This document shows, piece after piece, positions 43,001-55,769 of a DNA stretch of 64,000 bases. The notes under the pieces are model-generated. The model was not told where the DNA came from, did not search any database, and saw nothing but the letters and a program-made list of their open reading frames with translations. The translations under genes were made by a program, and so were the position numbers. The DNA is from Strongylocentrotus droebachiensis (lineage: Eukaryota; Echinodermata; Echinoidea; Camarodonta; Strongylocentrotidae). The number at the start of each line of letters is the position of its first letter. The stretch's first letter is position 1. The stretch is taken from positions 1 to 64,000 of the forward strand of contig JAVYIG010004940.1 in assembly GCA_035222895.1 (NCBI GenBank), in the 5' to 3' direction.

Positions 43001-46000
43001 CAATGTAATACATAGTTAATACATAGAATGTAGAACACATGTTACATACATGTACCCTTTTTTGAATATGTGTTTTAGTCACATTTAATTATTTTTGTCA
43101 TTAATAATTGTGAAGGTGTATTTTCTCCTATGCAGTGAGTTATTAAGACGTACATGTACCCTTATCCAAAGAAATTGAGATACATCATTGAGATTCCATT
43201 CATGAATATAATATATTTTGCTTTGCTTTTATCTTTCCCTGTCAATCAAGTATTTGATTTATATTTCCAGATATATTTCCATTTTATTCAGCTCTACATA
43301 ACCCCTCTTTTCCCTCAGGCTAGCTTTTCTCTTTGTGAGCCCGTGTCTATGAAATCCTGCATTCTTGTTATCAATTATATCCTCCCTTCCCATACAGTGT
43401 GCTAAAATTACTTCCAAGTCTGTTGTTCATGTATATTTTTTAGAAACAATACAGATACTCTTCCCTGTGTTAGCTCATGTTTACAAAAGACAAATAGTCT
43501 GCAATCTTCTTAGCCCACTAGTTTGCTGACAGTATTTACTCATTATCAGGGATTAGAGTCATCTGCCGATTGGCAGATTTCCGCCAATTTCGAGATTTCA
43601 AGACGCGGGAAAAAAACTTGAAAAAAAATGATCATTAATTTTACATTGACATCACTACCTTCGTAGCATTTTTCTCTCATCTGAACAATGTTATAGAGTC
43701 CCTTCAAGCAAGAGGGGTAACAAATATTTCTCAAATTTAGAGATGCCCCCCTCCCCCTAACCCAGTAACAGGGTGCTGCTCCCCCTTAATCCGCAGGGGG
43801 CGTTGCCCATGGACCCCATTTGATCTTCCTCCTTGTTGGAAATTTCTCTCTCTCAACTCTGCATTATACACTTTAAAATCTGTTGTATATCTTGACATGC
43901 ATATATCCAATATTCACATTTTCTGTCATGTGTGAGCCTATGTCAATAAAATACCATGCAGTCTTACTTCATATTTACAGGTGTGTGCAATATACGTAAT
44001 CTAGCCTATATTGCGTCTTACTTCATATTTACAGGTGTGTGCAATATACGTAATCATCCTTCCCCGCCTAGTTTGCTGAAAACACTTGTATTTCTCTCTT
44101 GACTAGCTTTATATAGTTGCAGAATTGATTTCTTTTATGCTTTGCTTTATTTTTTCCCGCTAATTTTCAAAACAGCTTCTGTACCTGATGACCTAGCCTC
44201 CCTGTCTGGCGCTGATTTAGAAAGCCTTATATCCCGTATGTATCTTGCAGTTACACCATGTGTGTTCATGCAGTGTTCTCTATCACCCACTACACACTAT
44301 ACGATCCAACTGCAATTCAATTTATATTTTTTTTAATGGGAATAACATTAGATCTTACATCCTAAAAGATTCATTTTTCCGGACTGACGTCCCTATAAAT
44401 GTTTATAAGAATGTTAACATCAAAAGTACTGGATATTGGAGGCCTTTTAATCAGAGAAAACACCAAATTGGCTTCAAATCCTGGATTTGGGTTTAAGTCT
44501 GATGATTGGGCCTTTTCTCAGAATTAAAGGCCTGCAATACCCAATAAATGACCATTTTGATATCCTCAATCTAAAAAAAGATCTGAGTTGCATTTTTGTC
44601 GTTGAAAAATTGGATCACAGTTTGATTGTGTTGAGTGCAGTGGGTATAACATTTTCAAGCTAATTTGTGCCTTCTTTGTTTTTCCCTTGGTGCTTGGGTT
44701 TTATACTTTCTGACTTGTTTTGTCTTTAATAGATGTTCAACAATCATTTGGTGGATGGTCTTAATCTTTCCTTCTTTCAGTTGTGTCAAAGGTAACAAAT
44801 CATCTACGGGACTAGTAGAGTGACTGTTGTTTTTCTTTTATAATTGAAGGAGAAACTGGCCTCATGAATCATATATATTTATATATCAAATAAAACAAAA
44901 CAAATGAACAAATGAGATAACTAAAACCAACAATGTATTCTCGGGCAGTATTTCATGAAATTGTCATAGGTACAAGTTCACCGACATCCCATTGACACAC
45001 GTGTTCAGTTTGATATACAATGAAAATTCATTGAGTTGCCAGTGAACTTGTACTTATGACTGTGAAATGCTGCCAAGGCTTTTGATATGAAACAAAAAAT
45101 ATCTTAGTTTTTTATATTTAAACAATCAAAAGTTGTATGCATGGAACAACTTTTATGTTGGAGAAATAGTTGGTTGTGCTATATAAATCTTTTATTGACT
45201 TTAGTCTACAAATGTAAACTGGCCTCCACCTCAAACAAATAGAAAAGTATTGAAAGGATATTCCATTGTGCTGTGTAAATTTGAATTTAATCTAATTACA
45301 CCGAATCCACACCAAATTTAGAACGATCGATTTGTTGCCGTTCAGGGTAATGTAATATTTGTGCAGTCTGGTGTTGGTCTGGTGTTGGTGTCATTGGTGT
45401 AACTGGGGTATTGGCAGTTAATGTATGTATGACTTTCATATTGATATCCTTCCTTCAGTGTAATAATATCATGGGTCTTTTTATGTCTTCTTAAGGTGTG
45501 GGACTTTCATTATCTCTTCTTTGATTATCTTCATTAATTGTTTCATTATTCGTGGTTGTATGAACCAATTTTCTTCTTCCATTAATATCTCTCCTCCTCA
45601 TTTTAACTATACGTATATCTGTATAGACACATGGTCCTCCTGTAATATGTATTTTTTTTGTGCAGATGTGTTTTAAATTGTTTTTACTTTAAGTGTATGT
45701 GTATTTTTTTAAATTTTGGGATTACTAATTTTCTCTTGCTTGGAGTGAAGTACTAATTTTGTTGTCAATTGTTTGTTTATGCTAACATTTGGAATTTGTA
45801 CTTCAAACCGTGTGTTTTGTCTCTATTAATAATCTTCTACCAGTTTACTGTATAATACCCCCTTCAGGTACACAGATATTTCTTAAGTCCTCACGGATCG
45901 CCAACTCGTAGTCAATCGCAAGCATCCGTAAATAACTTGTTGGTATCCGTAAATACTAGTCACAACTCGCAAGACCTCGCGGACACCCTTAAGGATCCGT

Positions 46001-49000
46001 GAAAGGAGAGGCAATTTCTTTGACATGTCAATTATCTTCTTCCGATTGTCTACGGATTGATTTTTTTTGTAAATAACTCGTAACAATCTGTAAGTATCGT
46101 AAACCGCTCGTAACAATATGTAACTTTCCGTAAACTGCTCGCGAGAAACCTTAAATGACTACTTTTTAAAAATTTGTTACAGTTGGTTTACGATTTGTTT
46201 ACATACTATTTGCAGATTATTACGAGTGCTTACGTGTTGTTTATGATTTCATTCGGGCCGTGTTACGATGGCTTTACAGATTTTAATGTGTTATTATGAG
46301 CACTTTACGTATGTAGTTAGTAGTACTTTACGAATCGATACGTATACTTTACGAATTCTTACTTACTGTTTACGATTCGGGGAAAGGTATAAAAGCTGCA
46401 AAATCGTAAGGGCTCGTAAATACTTGTAACTAACTCGTAACAAAACGTAAACAGGTTGTAAAATGACCCTAAGTTGCCCATATTTATCTGTGACAACTCG
46501 TAACAAATCATGGAATATTGCCGTAAATACATCGTAATAACTTGTAATAATCCGTAATAATCGTAATTAGCCGGTAACTCGTAACAACTTTTAAATCAGT
46601 CGTAAAAGTGGCCAAACCGAAAGGATCTGTGAAAGATCCGTGAATTTGTGCAATCCGGAAGATCTCGTTAGAAAAATCTGTGTATGTGAAGGGGGCCCAT
46701 TTGTAAATTGAATAAATGAATACAACTTCTTGTTTTAATTGTAAATATTAAGAATAAATAGGGAATACAGATTTCATTTGTAAAGTAGTAATTTAATTTT
46801 ACATCAATGCAAATAATAAGGTTTCTCTATATAGATGTAGGCATGCTGCATTAAATTGTTTCTTATGTTGTACTTGAATCATGGTAAAATGATATGTATT
46901 TAAATAGACAAATGACATTAAAGTAGTATCACAAGTGGGACAACCAAAAGATCTGTTACTTGAAGGAGATATATTTCTAGGCTGTACCTTTAGTTCAACA
47001 AATCATGTGCGATTATAAATTCATCCTATCAACTAAAATTCGCAATTTAATTCGCAAGTGCTTGAGAAAGTGAATGATTACAATGCATGTACACTGGTTA
47101 CAGGGGTAGCAGAAGAAAACAGCAATGTGAAGATCGGAGCTGAAGTTTCGGACATGATAGAGAATCAAGACAACCTCAATGACCACGACATTGTGGTAGT
47201 CGAGGACATCACCGAAAGGAAGTTCATCGTCGAGTCCCTCGCATCAAGCACCGTGTATGGGGGCGACACGGAAGATGAAGAAGAGATACAAGAGACGAAG
47301 ATGGTGGCGGAGAGGGCGTTTACGGTAAGGAGCCGGGCGTCGGTACTGGAGGAGGCCTCCGAAGGTGAAAGTGATAAGCCAGATGGAGCGTTGCTTACCC
47401 CTAAGCCACCTGCGTCTGCGGTTTCGAAGGCACCATCTAGGGTACCGTCTGGGGCACCGTCTAAGGCACCGTCTAAAGCACCATCAGTGGTAGTGGAGCC
47501 GCCAAAAGGTGAGGTAAACGCTGTGATTGCAGCGCCAACTGCACGGCCTCCTAGGGGCCTAGGGGCACCACCAGTTGCGCCACCACCTGTACCCGCGCCA
47601 CAGAAGGTTGAATTGAGTATAGGGGCCGAACCAGTCAAGGTGCCGGTTGTGAAAGAGAAAGAGAGTGAAGAGAGTAAGTTGTTGGTGTGTGTGTATGGTT
47701 GCAGTACATGTTGCAGTGATGCTCTGATTCTGAAGGGATATGGTGCACTTTTTGATGCACTATGCACCGTCAAATGAAGAGGGTAAGCACTTCAGTCAAA
47801 TATGTAGGAGCCAGTCCTAATGTATACATACCTGTTGTATATTAGTTAAGAGCACCCTGTAGTTCAGAGAGAGATAAGGGGAAAAGGAGAGAGAAAACTA
47901 TAGTAGGAAAGCATATATGGATCAAATACAAACATATAGGAAAAAAAAGCAGAAGAAGGAAATATAAATTGCATGGACTGGAAATCCACATGGCAGCTTG
48001 TTTGTAAACTCTCAAAGACTTAGAATGTGATATAGGATAGGATATTAGATAGCTGGAATGGATGTAGGTCATTGTTACAAAATAAATGCTAATATAATGA
48101 TGATAATTAATATAATCAAAGACAAATATGTAGTATTGCTCTGTGGAATAGGGAAAGGTAGTATAAAAGAAAGATGAATCAATCAATTTTAAGAATTAGC
48201 TATACACGTAAGAAAAGAATGAACATTGTGAATTTACTTGTAGTTTTAGTGAAGTGTTGATGGTTTTCACTGCACTGTCAATGAATGTTGATGTTAAATG
48301 CAGTGACACTGAGAAATAGGGCTGTCATCCCACTTATAAAAAATTACCATGGTACATGGTATTTTGGCCACGTCACAATTACCATGGTACTTCCATGGTA
48401 GCACCATTACAATTATTACGGTACACTACATAATATATAGAGCCATGGTAGTACTCTCTGTATCATGATGTAGTAATGTACTATGGTACTACCATGGTAA
48501 TACCATGAAAACCATGCTAGTACCATGTTTTTGTGTGTAAGCGGATTGACAGGCCTTTTGTTGGCATTTACAGGCCTGATAAAAACCCGATTTAAATCGG
48601 TTTCCCGATTTTTTTTATTTTCCCCGATTTTTTCCCGATTTTTTTTTTCTTCCCGATTAAAAAAAAAAAAAAAAAAAAAAATCAGATTTTTTTTTTTTTA
48701 CCAATTTTTTTTTCTTCCCTATTTCATCCTGATTTTCCCGATTTCCCTCTTATTATTGTCTCTATTCTTCCCTATTTTGCCCTATTTTTTCCCCAATTTT
48801 CTTACTCGAAAGGGGGGGGGGAATGTTGTTAGATGCCATTTCCCCCCTGCGAATCCTCTTTTTTTTTTTTTTTACTCAAGGGGGGCATGGTTGAGGGGAA
48901 AACAAAAAACCCTTTTTTTTTTAGAGCTCACTATCACCCCTGCATTTACTTTGACAGAAAATTGGAGCTTGATAATGATGTGATCCATGAAATACTTTCC

Positions 49001-52000
49001 TCTCTGACAATGATATCCCAAGTTTGTTATTTGGACCTTTTACTAGACTATACTAAAAGGTCTTCTGTCAACATAGAAAACTTATGTTCACATATATGTC
49101 CAATTTTCCTCTATTAATGTTGACTAAAGGGATGATGGCAATACTTTTGTATGTGATTATGTTTGTATGGTGACGGCAAGGTGACGGGTTGAGTGATTTG
49201 ATTGTGTTGATTTTGAGGTCCTATTTTAAGAATTAACACACAGATTACATTAAGATATCAGATTTCTGTTCAGATCTCTTCATATATATATTTAAATTGT
49301 TCTTTACTTTTACAGAGATGCACAGGTATGATGTGTTCATATAAGGTAGATAAACAACATTTTCCTGTGAAGGTCGTGATATACAATGATTTGCTGCTAA
49401 ATTCAGCCATGAAATATATGCATTTATTTCTGCACAGTTTTAAACATGTGCAATTAAATAAGCATAAAGTAGATTACAAGAATAGAAAATTATATTTCTA
49501 CAAGTTTGAGCACTATATAGAAAACTAATCTCAATGAATTCTTCTTACTCTCTTTTGTTTCAGATATTGATGCTGTAAATTCTACAGATTTTTTGTTGTT
49601 ATATACTGTCCTTTTCCAGCTTTATTCTATTTTCTTTTGAGATTAACATTTCCAATTTCAATTTCTGTTTTCTGTAGGAACATCCAGGTAAGGAGCCTGC
49701 CATTTCTTATAACATCTACATCTATTTCTTGGTCGTTTACGATGAATGAACCAATATGTTTATTCTTGGTCATATAGCACACAATTGACTTATTCATTTC
49801 ATATACAGTTGCCGAAGCCAATAATTCATTTATTGACATGCTGGTTAGAAAACATGAATGTAACAATCAGAGCGTCACAATTTCATCCATGAATTTAGTA
49901 CATTAGAACAGAATGCAATGTTGACCGTACTGCACATTAAATGATGATGGCATGCAGCCCTTAATTTGAAGGAGACCATTCCAAGGTTCTGCAATGCACA
50001 CTCTGGCGACAAGTACTCTGATGTCAATTTGCTACCCTGACCAAATTCCTCACTTCAACCCTTTCCCAAAAGCTATACCTAACCCTACCCTCAACTTTTA
50101 AGTCTAAATTAAATTCCAAGTTTTAACCCTAGCCCTATATCTTGAATGCAGTTACGCCTGGGGAAATCGTTGCTGGAGTAAACATTGGATAACCTATTCC
50201 AAGTCTGTTATCCTATGTACGCTTTAATACATACTTCTCTTGCACAAGTAAAAAGGACTTTATATATATATGTATATTTTACAAGATATGTTTCCTTTTC
50301 AATGTTTTGTCTGCTCATAGCCACTAGCCTGTTATAATTCACATCAAATGCAGAGTTAACGGCCTTTTGGGTCTTGACAGACAATTTGAGTTCTACAAAT
50401 TCACCCATGATGTGATCGATTATTTTATTATCATAAGGTTCTAAATCAGCCGAGAGGAAGAAAGAAGATGATGGTGCAAAAGATAGTGGCCCCCTGGGGT
50501 TCAGTATGACCAATCTGGGCGTGGCAGAGAAGATGGAGGCGGAGAAGACTACTCTGATTGTGAGAGCTCCCCCAGAACCAGGTAAGCACCCAGTGATATA
50601 CAACCTCCTCTCTTTCATTCCTTGGTGGTGTTTCACAAAGCCTTTTATCAATAACAAATGACAAAAATCAGTGACAAATCTGCTAATAACCAATCAGAAG
50701 CAAGGATTTCAGTAGCTTGTAACAAAAACTAATTGTCACTGATGACAAGTTTCCTCCAACCTCTCTCCATTTTTCTCCAAATCTTCCCCTTTCCTATTGC
50801 ATCCTCTGGTCCCCAAGATAAATCCCTCTCTACTTTTTTTTCAATTTTACAGAATACCTGATCATCATGATTGATGATTCTCTATTTGTTTGAGATGATT
50901 TTATGTCTTTCCCTGACTGTCTTTGTCTACTACATGTGGTCTCCGTCTTTCATGTACATATGTATTTATCCTGCCTTCTTTTACTTCAAATCTGTGGATT
51001 CTCTTTTACTGTTCTCTATGTTCTTTTCAATTTACTTTATACTTCCCTCTCTCTCTCTCCCTGTCTATCTCTGTATCTATCTCTGTCTCGCTCTCTCAAT
51101 CTCTCTTTATCTGTCTGTGTGTGTATGTGTTTGTGTGTGTGTCTCTCTCTCCATCTCTCTATTTCTCTCTCTCTCTCTCTATTTCTCTCTCTCTCTCCAT
51201 CTCTCTATTTCTCTCTCTCTCTATCTCTCTCTAATACTCTCTTACTCTCTCTCTCTCTCTTTACTTTTCTCTATCTCTGCAATGCTCAAACTTTGTCCTT
51301 TTCTTTCTTCCAACAGAGAAACCCGTTGATGATGCCGACGCCAAGCTCAACGATGAGCTCGCCAAGATAGTTGCAGAGACGGGACTCCTCGAGAAGAGGG
51401 GATCCAAGTCCAAGAAGGGCAGCATGAGTACCAAGACCAGCACCAAGAGTAACAAGAGCTCCAAGAGCTCCAAGAGCAAGAAGGGGAAGGATGGGGAGGA
51501 AGAAGAAGACAAGGATGCCTTTATCGTCAGTAAGTTTCATAGGATCCACTAGGCTTGGATAGAAAAAGTACGACTTTTATTGCCTCCGCCACCGAAGGTG
51601 GTGCCGGAGGCATCATGTTTTCGGGTTGTCCGTACGTCCCGTTTGACCGTTATCACAATATCTCAAGAACCATTTAAGATTTAAACTTAAGACTCGGGAA
51701 TAGTATTTATCACCATAGGAAGACGATCTGATTAGATTTTGGAGTACGTAGGTCAAAGGTCACAGGTCACAGAGGTCAACTTATGAAATTCCTTGTATTG
51801 AGTTTGTTAGCGCGATATCTCAAGAACCATTTGAGATTTAAACTTCAAACTTAAGGATAGTATGTATCACCATAGGAAGACGATCTGATTAGATTTTGGA
51901 GCACGTATGTCAAAGGTCAAGGGTCACAGAGGTCAACTTATGAAATTCCATACATTGAGATTGTTATCATGATATCTCAAGAACCACTGGAGATTTAAAC

Positions 52001-55000
52001 TTCAAACTTAGTGATAGTGTGTATCACTATAGGAAAACAATCTGATTACATTTTGGGTCACGAGGTCAAAGGTCACAGGGCTCATTATGTATGCAAAAAC
52101 AGCTTGTGATCGCGTTATCTGAACAACCGATTGATGGATTCCTGCCAAACTTTGGTCATGTATGTATCTTGCAGAGCTGATGAACTGATTAGATTTTGGG
52201 GTCACGAGGTCAAAGGTCAAAGGTCACAGGGCTCATTATGTATGCAAAAACAGCTTGTGATCGCGTTATCTGAAGAACCGATTGATGGATTCCTGCCAAA
52301 CTTTGGTCATGTATGTATCTTGCAAAGCCAATGAACTGATTAGATTTTGGGGTCACGAGGTCAAAGGTCACAGCGCACATTGTGTATGCAAAAACAGCTC
52401 GTGATCGCCTTATCTCAAGAACCGATTGATGGATTCCTGCCAAACTTAGGTCATGTATGTTACTTGCAGAGCTGATGAACTGATTAGATTTTGGGGTCAT
52501 GAGGTAAAGGTCAAGGTCATGCGGCTCATTATGTATGCAAAAATAGCTTGTGATCGTATTATCATTAGAACAGATTGATGGATTCCTGCCAAACTTAGAT
52601 CATTTATGTATCTTGCAGAGCCAATGAATGGTTCATAAGATCAAAGGTCATGGGCTCATTATGTATGCAAAAATAGCTTGTGGACGCATTCTCATTAGAA
52701 CTGACAGATGGATTACTATTTAACTCAGGAAATCTTGCAGAGCCAATGAACTGAGTAGATTTTAGGGTCATGAGGTCAAAGATCAAAGGGTCATATATGT
52801 ATATGAGAAATTGCTTGTAATCACGATATTCTGAGAACATGTTAATGGATTACAATTGAACTTGAATTTGAAAAATTTCTTCCGTTTCGGTTTGTAAAAT
52901 TGCTCTATGACGGAGGCATCATTTTCGACTGCGCGCAGTCGAATTCCATCTAGTTTCCTTCTCTATCTCTCTCTATTGCCTCTGCATTGAAAGCTGGTAG
53001 GCATGATTCTCTTTATAATAAGGCCTAAAAAAAAAAAAATGTTGTATTGGTCGGAAATCTTTTTATTTTTATTTTTTTACTTAAAAAAAAGAAAAATCCT
53101 CTTTGGGCTGATATTTTTCAGTTTCGAATGCTTTAATACATTAAAAAAAACAAAAAAAAAACAGTTAATTTTTTATTTTTTTAAAGCCGACCGTCGATTT
53201 AACAAAAATTTGGCCGGTCACAACATCTTTTTTTTTAGGCCTAACATTGATAACAATAATAATAATAATAATAACGCCCCCAACGGTGATGGGTTCTGGT
53301 ATAGTATAGCACTCATATCGGGCACATTGTCAATCCTGGTGCTCAGTTATTATTACCCTGGTGTAATTAGCATGGCTGCCATTACAGCACTCAAGCAATT
53401 TAAGGAATCAATTCCTGCCAACATGTGCATTTTCAATGAGGCAATTAACATACAAATATCTGTATTTCCAGGGGAGCTAACGTACAACAATGCCAAATCA
53501 AATGGGCCTGAATTTGACTAAACTTTGAACTAACCTGACATTGGGCTTTTGTTCGAAATCGGGTTTAACTAAGCCAGTCTGAGGTCTAAACATTTTTCCT
53601 TTTGTTAAACATGATTTTAGACCCAGGTAAGGGTGTAACTGAATCAGTTGCCTATCATTGTTTGATGTAACTGGTACATGGGTTTCACCTGGATTGTTTT
53701 CACTGATTTCATTGAACTGTTTTATCTGTTTGTTTGATGCAGGTTTGCCCAAAGACAGCAAAGCAGACATCCTTCTCTACAAGCCTATGACTCCAGAACC
53801 TCCTAAAGAGGAACCAAAGCGTGAGTGGTCTTTGCAATTATAAAAAACTATCAATATCTATTCCAAGGAATTTCAGTGAATGTAATAAAGCGAGGGCATA
53901 ATTGCATTGGATTGAAACATGAAGATAATTTCTTACCCTTTTTTTTGAAGAATTGTCTCCTCTGTTTTTCTCTGTATCCAGTCTCTTTTTTCTGTGTCAT
54001 TTAGAAACCTTCCTCCTCTTTTTTTCCTTTTTTAGTTATGTTTTTTTTTAAAAGTTTTTTAAAAAGTTTTTTTTAAATGTAACTCCTGACTTGACTTGTA
54101 GATTCAATATTGTACAGTGCATAGATACTGATGACACACATATTACATCACTTCCAGAATAATTCTTGCAATTTAGTAAGTATTTACTTTTATTTTTTTA
54201 TTTCAGAAGGAACCATAGAGAAGATAATCTAAAGTTATAATGACAGAAAATATATTGTCACAGAATCAAACATTTAGTAAGATTGTTCAAGACTACAATT
54301 GACCATTTCATTACCCAAACTTAAAGCCCCACTGCACTACTTATAGCTACTTGCGCCCTCTATATCGCAAACAATGCCTAATCGGTGACCATTAGTCTCC
54401 CATGATCCCCTTTTTCTTATGATTTGATGAGACAACCACCTGTCATTTAACCTGGAAAGGAAGGTCTAATCCCCCCTGACCAAACTAGTGCAGATTTGAA
54501 GAAAGAGCTAAGAAAATTGTCCTTTCAAACAAAAATTAAATCTTTCCAATCGTTATAGCTCCACCCAAGGAGAAGAAAAAGCCGATCCAGAAGAAGACCA
54601 AGAAGCCGGCTCCCAAACAAGAGAAGCCCAAGAAAACCAAGAAGCCGCCCAAAGAACCAACGGAGAGTCCCAAAGACAACAAGGAAGCAGAAGAGGAGGA
54701 GGCCAAATTGAAAGCAGAGAAGGAGAAGAAGGAAGAAGAGGAAAGATTGAAGAAGGAGGAGGAGGAGAAGGCAGCAAAGGAGGCTGCTGAGAGAGAAGGA
54801 GAGGAAGATGAAGAGGAGGAAGAGGATGAGGGGAGGGCGTCGCCGGAATCTCCAGAGTTCATCATTGTTCAAGACGTAAGTTGTTCACTCTTTTTGTTCC
54901 TGTTCTTTTTGTCCTTCCTTGCTTCGTTACAGATGTTTCCTTTCTGATTCTTAATTTTCTTTTGGTTTATATTTGTTGCAATTTAAGTTGGATATATCAA

Positions 55001-55604
55001 CTCATCGCCGTTTTGAGTTAAGATATGTACTCATTGTCATGTATTTTTCTTTGTGTCTCTGTTTCTCATGATGTACCTTAAAGTTGATAATTTCTGTACG
55101 GCTTGCACTTTTTCCCTTTAATTTATTCTACATGGATAGGGTGAATACGTGTACCCGGTATGTGTTGTATGTCTTTCTGTATTTTACTCCAGCATATGGC
55201 GTATTATATATATAATGCGACGCTCATCATCCTTTGTTTTTGGTTCGATCATTACATCTTTTGTATCCTGGCATAACAGGATTTTATGTTATTGTATAAA
55301 GTCATTTGTGGAGTCTAACATATAATTCAATTAAGCCCATTTTATAACATATTTTGAATATCATGGATAACCTTATCAGAAATCTAAGAAAAAAAAATCA
55401 TAAATTGGGTAAATCACAAGTAGCAAACATTTTTGATTTTACGTATATTTATGGAGTGTATTATAATGTACTGCATATACACATGTTCAAGTTTCACTCT
55501 GTCTAATGATTACATGTTGCACATCAAACTGTTACAGAGAGTGAGAGATAGAGAGAAAGAGAGAGAGAGAGAGAGAGATACAGATAGGGAGACATACAGA
55601 CATG

Positions 55605-55637
<33 letters not shown>

Positions 55638-55665
55638 GGAGAGAGAGAGAGAGAGAGAGAAAGAC

Positions 55666-55696
<31 letters not shown>

Positions 55697-55737
55697 TACA
55701 GACAGGGAGACAGACAGACAGGGAGAGAGAGAGAGAT

Positions 55738-55769
<32 letters not shown>

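Larger units (their letters stand above)
41716..44175 (+). other. Intron 20
   Basis: It holds the GT/G-rich stretch and the 43-bp duplication. Pieces after acceptors at about 42180 and 42452 are open briefly but lack a good donor in a compatible phase. Confidence 0.6.

Noticed and set aside
44781..44791. 11-bp microexon candidate after a strong acceptor (TTCTTTCAG)
   Set aside because: It would leave phase 0, which gives a stop at once in exon 22.
49318..49686. Three tiny AG/GT-bracketed pieces (10, 11 and 10 bp) resembling microexons between exons 22 and 23
   Set aside because: Any combination I tried breaks the frame into exon 23, while direct joining of exons 22 and 23 is in frame.
51600..52880. 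CRISPR-like regular repeats
   Set aside because: Units of 144-157 bp are adjoining tandem repeats without spacers, in a eukaryotic intron and inside a transposon.
53003..53521. 172-codon + strand open frame
   Set aside because: Its first half is the T/A-rich MITE at 53021-53242. The splice context fits no neighbouring exon.
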